From the NCBI GenBank assembly GCA_019925105.1, contig JAHGAU010000023.1, forward strand, positions 372,001 through 436,000: a DNA stretch of 64,000 nt. The letters are read 5' to 3'. This DNA comes from Niebla homalea (Eukaryota > Ascomycota > Lecanoromycetes > Lecanorales > Ramalinaceae). Each line of letters begins with the position of its first letter. The stretch's first letter is position 1. This document shows positions 1 through 9,874 of the stretch, one piece after another. Under the pieces are notes generated by a model. The model did not search any database. It was not told the origin of the DNA and saw only the letters and a list, made by a program, of their open reading frames with translations. Both the position numbers and the translations under genes were made by a program.

Positions 1-845
1 TGGTGTTGCCGTACGACTAGCGAAGGTAAGAGGAGAACAAGCTGATGCTCATATCCAGAAAATGTGGATGCAAAAATTTGTGGCTAAAGTGGACCTATCA
101 GCAGACGTCCAATGGATAGCCCCATGGATTGGCGTATGGTTTCAGGGACGAGACACCGTGTGTCTTGCGCTTGATATGCCCATGGCTTGATAACAATATT
201 CTGTCTGACATTCCAGAAAGGGATTGGTGGCCTGTTTGACCCCAGATGTGCCAACACAGCTGGCTTCACATTGGAGCAGGAAGTGAGACTAGGGTTTCAG
301 GTCGTTTCTGGTTTGGCTCTTGTCGCTTTCGGAGGTTTCGCGCATGTCTCTGGATAATTGCGCGTTCGGCGCCTGCGATCTTCATTTTGACACCGACAGC
401 TTGTCTCCTCCAAGCAGAGATCGACCCGAACCTTCATGTGATAAGAAATCTTACTCCCCACGTGTGTGGGGAAAAATCTAAATTCGACCTTTGACTTCTT
501 CAGGCTCCACGGGGCGAGAGACAGTGTCGAGTCGTGAGATCTTTGTAACAATCTCAAGTAAGGGCGGATTTTTTGAGGCACGTCTATCCCAAAGACGTTC
601 GACGTCAAACAGTGCTCCAAGAAGAGTATCTTGACGAAGCCATGGAACACCAGATGCCCGCTTAAATCTGAGTCTGAGCAGTAACGTTGTGAAGCCTCTC
701 TCTACTTTGAATGTGCCCATGGACAACAAAACTTGGTGGTGAAGGCGAGTTAGAAGCACCCGATACGACGTTTGGCCGAAGATTATGTTCGCGAACAGAG
801 CGTCCTCGCGGTTCACCTACCGCTTCACCGAATGCCCCTTGCCTG
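1..845. other. Intergenic / unassigned left edge
   Basis: No gene could be supported here. Several open frames exist on both strands, the longest being 112-117 codons on the minus strand between about 297 and 816. None shows a recognisable motif, a signal peptide or a clean splice join to the membrane-protein gene that ends at 846. The stretch probably holds the 3' flank of that gene. Confidence 0.4.
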
Positions 846-2135
846 CTAGGTAATGCCCACGGTTCGTTTGTACGCGATCAAGTATTTTCTCATCTGATGT
901 TGTCTGTAGTCGGACAATGCTTCGTCAAAATGCCTCCTAGCCAACCGCGAGACGTTGTGAGTGCAAGGCTGGCCCTCATCCATTAAAGCACAATAGTCTA
1001 TCTCTGCTTGCCACTCCCTGCGTCTTGCGTTATCTGGCATGAAAACATCCAGCCAATTCCACTTTGTCACCTTCCTGGAGACGGGCAGCATAGCGATAAA
1101 ACATAGTGCCGCCCGTCTTTCCGAGAAATGCAGGGTTACTGCCGAGGTGACTACCCCAGGCTGGTGCTCAAGTAACAGGCTTGGATATCGGCGGTGGATC
1201 AAAGCGGGCGGAACAAGCATGAGCAGATACGTGCTCAGCCAGACCAGTGGCACCAAGGCATTGATATCGGAGGCACCCAGCAAACTAGCGAGAATGGCTG
1301 CTTGCCCCATGAGAGATATCGCCAGGATCCGGCAGCAAAAGGGTATGACTCGAGCATTTACGACACGAACAGGGAGGTTCGTCAGGCTATGAAGCTGGCT
1401 GGAATAGCCACAAAGGACGTCCATGTGGGAAGAGTTCCAGGAAGGAGTGACGACGTGCACGTCTAGAGCGGCACCATGGGCCGCAGTCTTCTCCGTATCC
1501 AGGCGCACCTCACCCTTCTTTCCGAAGGCTGGAGAACATTTGTACTGTACAAAGACGAGGGTGATGGCATTGATGAGCATGCAGACCATTAGCAAGCTGC
1601 CACGCACCATCTGGAAGTAGCCCATCACAGCTGCCAGCCCAATCTGCAGAGAAACTTCAAAGAGTACGAGAGCTTGGCAAAAGCCGTGCAGCCACCAGGG
1701 GAGAGAGCGTGGAACATTCGTTCCTTTGAGGCCCATTCCCGATACAAAATGGAAACTCAATGACGTGTTCCGCCGTGGAATGTCATCATGATGCACCGTG
1801 ACCGTTGCGTTAGATCTATTCTTACGACCTCCTACGAGCCCAGAAAGTTCGAGCAGAGCCCGGTTGGCAGAGTAAAAGGAGTTACCATGCCTCAGGCTGG
1901 CGACATGATATGACTTGGTTGTGCCAAAGTCTTCGAACAACTCCCATTCGTCTATATCCCACAAGGCGTGAAGATCTCTCACACATCCCGAGACCGCTGG
2001 TGCTGTAACGAGCCATGTACAGACTCCCACCATGAGAGCCTTTCGTACCCTGAGGTTCTCTGCGTAGAGTGCTACGGGTAAGTATGATATAATCGCAGGA
2101 TATTGTTCGAGCTCGTCGACCCGTCCTTGAGCCAA
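846..2135 (-). CDS. Multi-pass membrane protein, function unknown
   Basis: I do not recognise this family. It is a single open frame of 429 codons with an acceptable ATG at 2135. Hydrophobic segments that look like membrane spans are at about residues 31-50, 148-174, 178-197, 262-287 and 292-313. Between them lie a polar loop with NRS/NAT/NTS glycosylation sequons (about 105-125) and a long hydrophilic stretch (about 200-260). The C-terminal third is basic and contains the phrase WNWLDVFMPDNARRREW. It lies 0.5 kb downstream of, and on the same strand as, a HET gene whose own C-terminus is multi-pass. Filamentous ascomycetes often carry large membrane proteins of unknown role beside HET genes, so a shared locus is possible but not shown. 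A further intron or 3' exon cannot be excluded. Confidence 0.6.
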   Translation of the reverse strand: MAQGRVDELEQYPAIISYLPVALYAENLRVRKALMVGVCTWLVTAPAVSGCVRDLHALWDIDEWELFEDFGTTKSYHVASLRHGNSFYSANRALLELSGLVGGRKNRSNATVTVHHDDIPRRNTSLSFHFVSGMGLKGTNVPRSLPWWLHGFCQALVLFEVSLQIGLAAVMGYFQMVRGSLLMVCMLINAITLVFVQYKCSPAFGKKGEVRLDTEKTAAHGAALDVHVVTPSWNSSHMDVLCGYSSQLHSLTNLPVRVVNARVIPFCCRILAISLMGQAAILASLLGASDINALVPLVWLSTYLLMLVPPALIHRRYPSLLLEHQPGVVTSAVTLHFSERRAALCFIAMLPVSRKVTKWNWLDVFMPDNARRREWQAEIDYCALMDEGQPCTHNVSRLARRHFDEALSDYRQHQMRKYLIAYKRTVGIT

Positions 2136-2636
2136 CCTGAGATCCCAGATTGAGGAGGTGAGGATCTTGTTTGAACTGCAGTAGATAAAACGCGAGCCGT
2201 AAATATCAATGAGAAGTAGAATGGTTTTGAAATTGTGTAGCGTAGCATGTTTTCACGTATTCGTGGCTTTGGAATAGGAAAAAGTCAAACGCTCAACGTG
2301 CCTGGTATGGATCAATCCATTCGTTTGAAAAAGGTCGTACATTCTTTGATTAAGATAATGATGACATTGACATTGAATATCAACTTCTCGCTTCATCATT
2401 CTGAGGTAGCCTCACCAAAGGAGTAGCGTTGGGGACTAGTCGATGCGGCTAAGTGCGCCTGCATTGTATGTCATATGATTATTGAGTCTAATCTGATTGG
2501 CATCGTGAAATCAGCTGCGATGCGTGCCAGATCTTGTTGCCTGAGTATTTCTGACGCAGAGGTATCAATCTCAGAACTGATGCCTGCGCGATTCCCACTC
2601 AACGGAGTCTTAAGCATGGCAAACCTGCTTTGTGGT
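2136..2636. other. Intergenic, between membrane protein and HET gene
   Basis: Mixed-composition spacer of about 500 bp. It should hold the promoter of the minus-strand membrane-protein gene and the 3' end of the HET gene. I see no repeat, RNA gene or credible exon in it. Confidence 0.5.
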
Positions 2637-5600
2637 CTACCCGTCCGTCTTGGATCGCTGAATCAATGTCTTCAGAAAATGTCGTAACGACCTTGAGGCG
2701 AGTGAACGTGTGGCCATCAAGAACTCTTCCTCCCGAAAAGGCGTTCGTTGCTGGTTCTGGACCACGTCGAATTTGCGTGATCGTAACAAAAGATTTCGAA
2801 ACCGTGGCCACATCTCATCACGCGCGCGTTCCATCCATATCCTTGTAAAAGGCCATCGAGGCAGTGTGTGCCAGAGGAAGTAGAAGAGGCTTCGGAGAAC
2901 GAAATCCAGAAGCAACATCAATCCAGGCCACAGTGCCCAGCGCTCCCCACGAACCAGGAAGCCCAGTAGCAGGCATGCGGTAGCAACGAGTGACATGGCG
3001 AGAGTTCGACGGAAACCCAGCATTAATGACGGACGCCTGTTCATCAGGTCGTAGGAACTGTACTCATCATCGGTTGCAACACGACCGGAGTTGACAACCC
3101 AAGCGTCTCGCTCCAAACCTCTCTGCACGAAAACATTAAACCATGCCATTTCCCAAACTGCAAGGACAGCTTGCGCCACATAACACCCGAAGATAGCCAA
3201 TCTTTTGAAACCCATATTAGGGGCGAGTATCATGACAACGATAAAGTCGGCGGTCCAGAGCATCTTGATTAGAACGTAGCACGACATCAGGATATGGCTG
3301 GCGGGTTGCTCCCAAAGGGGTCCCTCAGGAGACTTGTACAATCGGGGCATTGTAGGCCAAGATTCGATAGCTGCAAAAATCTCGTGAGCTGGTGCTTCAT
3401 TTGATGGTCAATTCTAGACATACAGCAATCGACAAACACTCGAGTCACTTCTGCCTTGTCATAACTTGAATCGGGTGCGTGATCCACCGGACTGTAGGTT
3501 CGAGTTGCTGTACCTCCACCATTTCTTTCGTACGAAAACACTTGCAGGGGACCCTGGTAGATCAGCCACAAAGAGCGTCCTTCCCGCTTTCGAAGCGTGA
3601 AGAAAGCACCATCAGACTGGGTTTTGAAGGTACTCCCTGAGAGCAAGCTTAGGTTTGAATACAGCAGAACAATAGGGCCGGCTGCTTCTGTCAGGCAACG
3701 GCTTAAATCACCTTTACGCATCTCAGCCCAGAAGGTCCTATGGCTTTCTGGAAAAATGCAAAGATTGCAGGAGGTGATGGAGGTCTGCTCTAGAATACAG
3801 ATTCGTAGGCGCGAAAGCACGGCTGACGGTATCAGCAGGCAATCAGTGTAGACTTGCATGGAACCTAGAAAGTAGTCCAGCCTTTCACCTTGTGGATACA
3901 GGGGAGCCCAAGCATTCATAGGCTCACTGTCTGGGATCCTTGCGCCTCGAGAGAAGAGTATATCTACTGGCAAGGTTGCATGTGATTTGAGGATCGCCTT
4001 CATTCGCTCCCCAGCAGAGGGTAATGGTCTCAGTGAAGCAACGTTGACGTCCTGCATGCCCGCTAGTATTGGGTGCGCATCTGACATTCTTGAAGTAGCA
4101 CGGTTCAAAAGAGTATTCCATGTCTGAGCGAACGAAGATCCTTGTTGATCTTCTAAGATTCTGTAACTCCAGGCAAATCTCCGACCAGCTTGCCCCCGTC
4201 CTGCATAACTTACTGTATCTAGCTCAAGCAAAGGCTTCGCCGACTCAGCAATCAGATAACGGCGCTCTGAGGATTTGCTTCCTGGCGGTGCAGTGGCTGA
4301 GTCCTTGACGGAACGTATGGCAGTCATCAAGACCTTATAGACATCCAAGGTTCCGTCTGCGAACTGTATGTATAAAGACCGAGATAAGGTAGCCTCCCGC
4401 AGGGTCCAGCACCTAGACGTCCATGGGCATGTTTGGACTTGAGCCAGGATCTGTTCGATGGAGAAGTCCACATGGTCAAGGAGCTGGAGCTCGGGATCCA
4501 GCACTAGCACGGCTTTGGCGTTGGAATATGTCCTGGTCAGTAGATCTATAGCCCTATCCCTTGCTGGCCTCAAATTTTCGGGTACGGGTATGCACAAGGT
4601 ATCGATCCAAAAATTGACCGCCTCTGGTTGCGAGAAAGGCCGTAGATATTTTCAACCTCTTGCCTGATACCTTATGCAGCAGAGCCCTTGCAAGACCGGC
4701 CAGGCTCTTGATCTGACAGGTAGGCAGTGCGTTGAGGATTGGATTGCCCATGCCACCTGCCCAGACGTGCGAGATGGCTATATACTCGGCATCCTGCCCT
4801 GCACGAACGACTGTGGCTTGCACAGTATTGTCTCGGACGAAGCAAGATATCAAAGGGATGCCACTGTTGTCCTCAATAATTTGCGCTATTTCCGTGGGGT
4901 TAACCTCGAATGCAGTACAGCTGTTTTCAGCGGACTGAGCCTCTATCCCTGAAAAACTTGCGGTCATGTAAGAGCTGTTTGGATTGCTGCAGTCAACAGC
5001 GTGCCGCTGTGTATAATTCGCATGGTCAACATTCATCGCAGGACATTCATGTTCGTTGCACTTGCTATGATCAATTTGTCTCCACGCTCGTCGAGGTATG
5101 CCAGAAAGGTAATAAAGTCCAGCGTTCGATACGTACTTGCTGAGATGATGTATCTGAGCAGGGCACCAGCCATAACCCTTCATAGCATCCTTGATTGCCG
5201 TTGCTGGCGATATATTGAGGCTATCTGCTACCCAGCCTGGATTGGACATCAGGTATCGCTCGAACGTGTAGACTTTGTTGGGCATGTAGCCCGCTGCTCT
5301 CAGGCATCCACGGTAATCACCGTGAATCCCTTGGGCAGCAATCAAAGTCTGAAGCAAAGCGCGGACAGAGCAATTGACGAGTGAGAGGAGATTTGATTGG
5401 CCGGTTCCTCTCTGCTCGATGACTTCAACAATCAATGAGACCATCAACAAATGCTGCCGAACCTCGACCGAACGAGCATTTCCTCCAGATCTGTGTTGGT
5501 CTTTTGGCGATCCTACTGCACGTAGGACCTGCGGAAGCCTTGCTGTGTTCAGCTCCAGAGGCGTGCCCGAGGCTGTAGATCCGCACAATTCAGACCTTGA

Positions 5601-5831
5601 TATCACTTTGCCACAGAAGGCACTTAGGGTTCCAAAGAACAGCCAGAGTTGGGCCCGTTTCGCGAGCTCATCGTCTGAGCAAGACGTCCACGAAACATCA
5701 GGTAGAACGTTAGTCCAGCCTTTGCGATGGGGATACCGAGGGAAATCATGACCATCGTAATCCTCCGAAATGACCAAAGGAATCTTTAAAGGAGCGATGG
5801 GTGACTCTTGCGGATATGTCAAATGATCCAT
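2637..5831 (-). CDS. HET-domain protein with C-terminal membrane region
   Basis: Three exons: 5831-4671, 4621-3424 and 3370-2637, encoding 1030 aa. Intron 1 is 49 nt. Intron 2 is 53 nt, with GTATGT donor, CTCAC branch and TTTTTGCAG acceptor; both joins keep frame. The N-terminus (MDHLTYPQES, then YDGHDFPRYP and WLFFGTLSAF) resembles the start of long fungal HET proteins, which supports this ATG. The HET domain spans about 350-500 and shows its three blocks: YIAISHVWAGGMGNP (from residue 350), NFWIDTLCIPV just after intron 1, and WTSRCWTLREA near 460. HET domains trigger heterokaryon-incompatibility cell death and are thought to act as NAD-consuming, TIR-like modules. Exon 3 (residues about 787-1030) encodes roughly four membrane spans, including YVLIKMLWTADFIVVMIL and a pair near 900-950. 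An unfused pair of genes is the alternative, but the splice join is strong. Confidence 0.82.
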
Positions 5832-6087
5832 GCTTCAAGCCCACCAAAACAAGCATCCTAGTCATGCCATCCATGCAGTTGTAGCTGCTTTCGCCAAAGA
5901 AGCCTGATGCAACGATATGAATGAACAATGCATGACAAGTAGCTACTGGGTCACCCAGTCGCCGAGCCAGGAAATCCTCTATACAGGAAGGCTCAGCCGC
6001 GTATGTTCGGACAAGACCATCTCGTTGTTCCTCACATAGCTGAAGCCTCACATATTGGTAGTCGTCCACATCGCTGGTGAACACCAT
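5746..6087 (-). other. 113-codon ORF overlapping the HET start
   Basis: An open frame on the minus strand overlaps the first 86 bp of the HET coding region in another frame. Its first 80 or so residues read like real protein (YQYVRLQLCEEQRDGLVRTY, then RLGDPVATCHALFIHIVASG), whereas the overlapping tail is low quality. It could be the 5' remnant of a degraded gene, a separate short gene, or an upstream ORF in the HET leader. I found no splice site joining it to the HET frame and recognise no family. Confidence 0.25.
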
Positions 6088-6234
6088 CTACCCTTGCCTG
6101 CAAGCATCATACTCCACGTGTGATGAAGGGTAGCTTTTCGTGACAGCCTTGTTTGTGCGTGGAATCATGAATGTTGATACTTAAGGCTAGAACTTAGGGG
6201 GCCGTGGGCACTCGGGGTCTCGGGGCAATATTAC

Positions 6235-6330
6235 CGTGTTTAAAATCGATGTCGTTTCCTTGGCATTGCGACTCCACCCCGCCCCCGCAAAATTTGTATG
6301 CAAATTGATGAATCCTTAGCATTTGTGATC
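6235..6330 (+). repeat. Left inverted repeat arm (96 bp)
   Basis: Matches the reverse complement of 7060-7155 along its whole length, with about 93% identity by eye. Confidence 0.75.
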
Positions 6331-7059
6331 TATTTCCTTGAGTTTTTGGTATTAAAGCTACTGTATAGCTCGCAGGTGGCAATTGACGTGTGATTTATAC
6401 ATTTACTATGGTGTCGCGTACTCGATCAAACTCCCGCTCCGCCGACCCACCCAGGGGCTCCTCGAGGGGTAGCTAGGGAGCTACCCCTTCGTCCCCTTCA
6501 CCTGGCTGTCACAGTAGCCGTTCTCGTACACCCAACAGGCGGGTCCAATTCCCAGATATCCCTAATAAACATCCGGAGCTCCAGAAAAAGCAGAACCAGG
6601 GGAAGGGGAAGGCCGCCAACAAGGGCCCGTTGAATAAGCCAAAATCCGTATACACCAGTTGGCGTCCTACCACTGTTAGACGTCGCGTCGTCATCTTGAT
6701 ACTTTCAGGGAAAAGGTCGCAAGTGCTATATTAGACTCTTTGCCGCCGTATGGACCTTGCGTAGGCGACCAGCCTTCAAGAGATGAGGTGGATTAATACA
6801 CTTATACACTTGTAAATTCTACTCTTATTTTTGAGCCGTAGGAGTCGAGCAATGGAGGTGATCGATAACAGCTTTAGGTTTCCAGTGATTCCGGCGGAGC
6901 TCGCTGCCTGTGGATCGAGCTTCTGAGTCGAGGGGAAGGGCCATGGTAATGAGGAGTAGAAGGGTAAAAGGCTCTAAAACACGTACGTTAGCCAAAACAC
7001 TGCATTTGCCACCGGTATAACATACAAAAGCTTCAACAGCAAGGATTTATTGACGATTG

Positions 7060-7155
7060 GATCGAAAATGTTAAGGATTCATCAAATTGCATACAAATTT
7101 TGCGGGGGCGGGGTGGAGTCACAATGCCAAGGAAATGACATCGATTTTGAACACG
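7060..7155 (-). repeat. Right inverted repeat arm (96 bp)
   Basis: Inverted copy of 6235-6330. The in-frame upstream extension of the downstream hydroxylase ORF begins inside this arm (GTG/ATG near 7087), so that extension is probably not coding. Confidence 0.75.
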
Positions 7156-7287
7156 CTAATAGGTCATCGGCGCTCACTCTATTGGGTTTTGCCCGTTAAT
7201 TGCTCCCGAGGGTCCGCCTCGGTCTATCTACATATCTCTCATCAACGAACGCGACAGGCCAAAAGCAGGACCAGCACATCAGCAAAG

Positions 7288-8595
7288 ATGGACTTCCTCC
7301 CTTTCCTCACACGGGAGCTCACCTTCTACGAAAAGGTCTGGGCCGCCGCGCTCCACCCGATCAACACCTTTTACCACCCTCTCCGCGCCCTCGTCTCCCT
7401 CCCTGCCCTCTCCTTCCTCGTCATCCCCGCCTTCTCCTCCTACAGCACCACCCTCAACTTCCTCTTCTTTTACATGACATGGGCTATCCTCATCCGCTCG
7501 AACCCGCCTCTGCAGGTCGAATTGGTGGGGTCGCTGGCTATTCGAGTGATATTTTACTTGCTTCCCAGCGCGGCGTTTCTGGCCTTTGATAGCGCCGCGC
7601 CGTCGTTGGCGATGAAGTTGAAGGAGCATGGTGTTGATGCGTTGGCGATGGGGGAGGAGCAAGGGGGGCTTAGGGGGAGGTGGTGGAGGACCACGCTTGT
7701 CAGCACTTTGAACGTGCTGTTAGGCTTGCTGTTGCAAACCGGTGTGGAGTTGCTGTTGACGCGCCTGCTGGGCGTGCGGAGCGCGTTGAAGATCACCACG
7801 ACGTTACCATTGCCATGGAGTATTGCCAAGGATGTTGTGCTGGCTTTGCTGTTGCGCGAGGTCTTGACCTATGTGTTTCATCGGTATCTGTTACACATGG
7901 AGTCGAGGCTGGGGCAATGGCATATGAAGTGGCAGCACTCGATCTTGTCGCCCTTCAGCTTTATTGCGCATTATGATCATCCGCTGGCGTACCTCGTTCA
8001 TGTGTTCTTGCCAATGTATCTGCCTGCTGTGGTACTTCGCGTACATCTTCTGACGTTTCATCTATATCTGATTATTGTGTCGCTGGAGGAGACGTTCGCT
8101 TATTCTGGATACAACATCTTGCCAACTGCATTCATTCTCGGGGGCATGGCGCGCAGGCAGGAACGGCATTTGATGGGTGGTGGTGAGGGGAATTTTGGAT
8201 GCTTTGGATTGTCTGACTTTCTCTTGGGAACGAGCCTTGGGGAGGATGTAGTGGAGGACGTGGTTGACGAAGCCGAGGATAAGCAAGTGAAGAAGCAGGT
8301 GAAAGGGAGGGCAACCTTCGTCAGGAAGAAGGTGCAACGAAAGGCTGCCAGTGATGATGACGAAGATCAAGGCGACGAAGGGGATAAAGAAGAGAACGGA
8401 ACCCAGCATGAAGAGGTTTCTACTGCGAAGAGATCAAGAAGCCGAAGACGCAGCAGAGGCAGAACTAGCAATGACAGGAAGAAGAGCAGAGCTAATGGCG
8501 ATGTAGAGGACGAGAAACCGAAACGAAAGGCAAGCAGTGCTGCCAAAAAGCCTATCAAACGGAGGACGAAGAAGCCAAGTGATGACAACAAATAA
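7288..8595 (+). CDS. Fatty acid hydroxylase / sterol desaturase family protein
   Basis: Encodes 435 aa from the ATG at 7288, chosen because the protein then begins MDFLPFLTRELTFYEK and the upstream frame runs into the inverted repeat. Membrane spans are near 35-60, 80-100, 135-160, 180-195 and 235-265. The di-iron histidine boxes of this ER-membrane family are present: HRYLLH at 198-203, HMKWQH at 212-217 and HYDH at 228-231. The last box, around RRQERHLMGGGEGNFG (289-304), keeps a single His, as in many fungal members. From about residue 325 the protein becomes a long charged tail, acidic and then rich in Lys/Arg (KRSRSRRRSRGR and KRRTKKPSDDNK). The family oxidises lipid substrates with O2; the substrate here is unknown. 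It is convergent with RPL6. Confidence 0.8.
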   Translation: MDFLPFLTRELTFYEKVWAAALHPINTFYHPLRALVSLPALSFLVIPAFSSYSTTLNFLFFYMTWAILIRSNPPLQVELVGSLAIRVIFYLLPSAAFLAFDSAAPSLAMKLKEHGVDALAMGEEQGGLRGRWWRTTLVSTLNVLLGLLLQTGVELLLTRLLGVRSALKITTTLPLPWSIAKDVVLALLLREVLTYVFHRYLLHMESRLGQWHMKWQHSILSPFSFIAHYDHPLAYLVHVFLPMYLPAVVLRVHLLTFHLYLIIVSLEETFAYSGYNILPTAFILGGMARRQERHLMGGGEGNFGCFGLSDFLLGTSLGEDVVEDVVDEAEDKQVKKQVKGRATFVRKKVQRKAASDDDEDQGDEGDKEENGTQHEEVSTAKRSRSRRRSRGRTSNDRKKSRANGDVEDEKPKRKASSAAKKPIKRRTKKPSDDNK

Positions 8596-8829
8596 CATTC
8601 CTTTTACTCAGCTTGTAGAGGGAAAAGTTTTCCTATTTTGGTATGCACTGGGACATCTTTGGGCGGCGCATGTTTTATTTGAAGATACCCCGGGACTTCT
8701 TGCCATTTGGGTGGTGCATTATGTGACCAGCATTTGTTAATGGATTGAGGGCTCAAATCAGCATCCATCGTATGTATTCAATGGGGCTACAACAACAGAC
8801 AGCTCACGTTCCGCCACCCCATCCTGAAG

Positions 8830-9637
8830 CTACCACATCATCTCATGCGGCTTGTCTCCTTTCCGTAGGCTAAAATTGCTAGCTAGGTAGGCCTTCAGAA
8901 GCGCGTCCTTGCCTATTGCTGCGAGCAGGGGTTTATCAATTGCCTTCTGATCGCCTGATCGCTCTGATGTGACTTGCTTCTTCTGTGAATTCCAGATAAA
9001 TCAGCATATGAATACCTCCCCAAGACGTCCGGACAAGTAAAGCTCCTCTGATCCTACCTCAGGCTTCTCCCCCTGACTGAAGAATTGCTCCTCTCCCTTT
9101 TTCTGCTGTGCCTTCTCCCTCGTGAAATATCCCTCGGTCGACACCTTGTCAACAGCTTTGCCGTCAATACCCTTTAGGTCAACCTTGGCCTTTGTTGCTA
9201 TGACATATCTGGCATTCACCCTCCTTAATGGGACACCATTGATCGAGAAGGGACCTGTGACGAGGAGAACACCCTGGGGCAGGTGCTTGAGGAGAACGAC
9301 GCGCTTGCCACGGAATCGACCAGCGAGGAGTATGAGGATGGAACCCGGTTGGAGTGATGCGCGGGGGCGAGTGGGGCGGATGGATTTGCGGACCTGGAGA
9401 ATGGTGGGTCAGATACGAGATAAGTCAACACGATGAAAAGTGTGACGGTATGATATGTTCTGGGTAATGGTGCAATCATGAGAAATCTGGTCTTCAACTC
9501 ACTTTCTTCGGCTTTGCTTCGTCGTCTGCGGGATAGAACTTTTTGGCCTTTTGCGACGAGTGTGGGAGTGTCCGCTCGCCCTTGCCGAACTTCTTCGTCC
9601 TGGGCTCCGACTTGCTGTCAGTCTTTGACGATGCCAT
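8830..9637 (-). CDS. RPL6: 60S ribosomal protein L6 (eL6)
   Basis: Three exons, 9637-9503, 9393-9058 and 8982-8830, give 207 aa. The core reads [20 protein letters not shown], then [13 protein letters not shown], and ends [15 protein letters not shown], all typical of fungal eL6. Intron 1 has a GTGAGT donor; intron 2 is 75 nt with acceptor TTCACAG. The N-terminal 45 residues are a basic extension ([20 protein letters not shown]), longer than in budding yeast but common in filamentous fungi. eL6 is a structural protein of the large ribosomal subunit. The gene is divergent from RPN13, their start codons being 237 bp apart, so they share a short intergenic promoter. Confidence 0.95.
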
Positions 9638-9874
9638 TATGTGCGGAGTCGTGAATGGAATACCAGCACAAGGTTTGGCAGCACTTCTGGTCGATATATT
9701 CGCTTGTGGGTTCCGCTAGCGAATCCTGTCTTGGCACAAACGGAAATACCTTCCGCCCGTCATTGTTGCCTTCCAAGCCTTCAACTTTGAGCTCGCATCA
9801 TTTCTTCCCTCGGTTCATTTGCGTGAGCTGTCCGAATCTCTGCAAGTAATCTCATTTCAAGTCCGGTCCCGCTC
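9638..9874. promoter_or_regulatory. Bidirectional promoter RPL6 / RPN13
   Basis: The 237 bp between the two start codons must drive both genes or nearly so. The RPN13 side has C/T-rich stretches (for example near 9781-9815). No TATA box is obvious. The call rests on the head-to-head arrangement. Confidence 0.5.

Larger units (their letters stand above)
6235..7155. mobile_element. MITE-like element with 96-bp inverted repeats
   Basis: Two arms, 6235-6330 and 7060-7155, are inverted copies of equal length with about seven mismatches. They include an unmistakable GC-rich core (ACTCCACCCCGCCCCCGCAA). The 730 bp between them contains an SR- and K-rich open segment but no transposase. No target-site duplication is clear: the outer flanks carry TATTA and TAATA, which is itself an inverted match. 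It is best described as a non-autonomous inverted-repeat element or the remnant of one. Its right arm lies about 130 bp before the hydroxylase start codon and supplies part of that gene's leader. Confidence 0.6.

Noticed and set aside
478..816. 112-codon minus-strand ORF as a 3' exon of the membrane-protein gene
   Set aside because: The only plausible donor (GTACAA near 880) joins to a stop codon in the needed phase, so the link is not supported.
7087..7287. N-terminal extension of the hydroxylase by 67 codons
   Set aside because: The extension begins inside a transposon inverted repeat and lacks family-like sequence; the ATG at 7288 gives the expected membrane-protein start.
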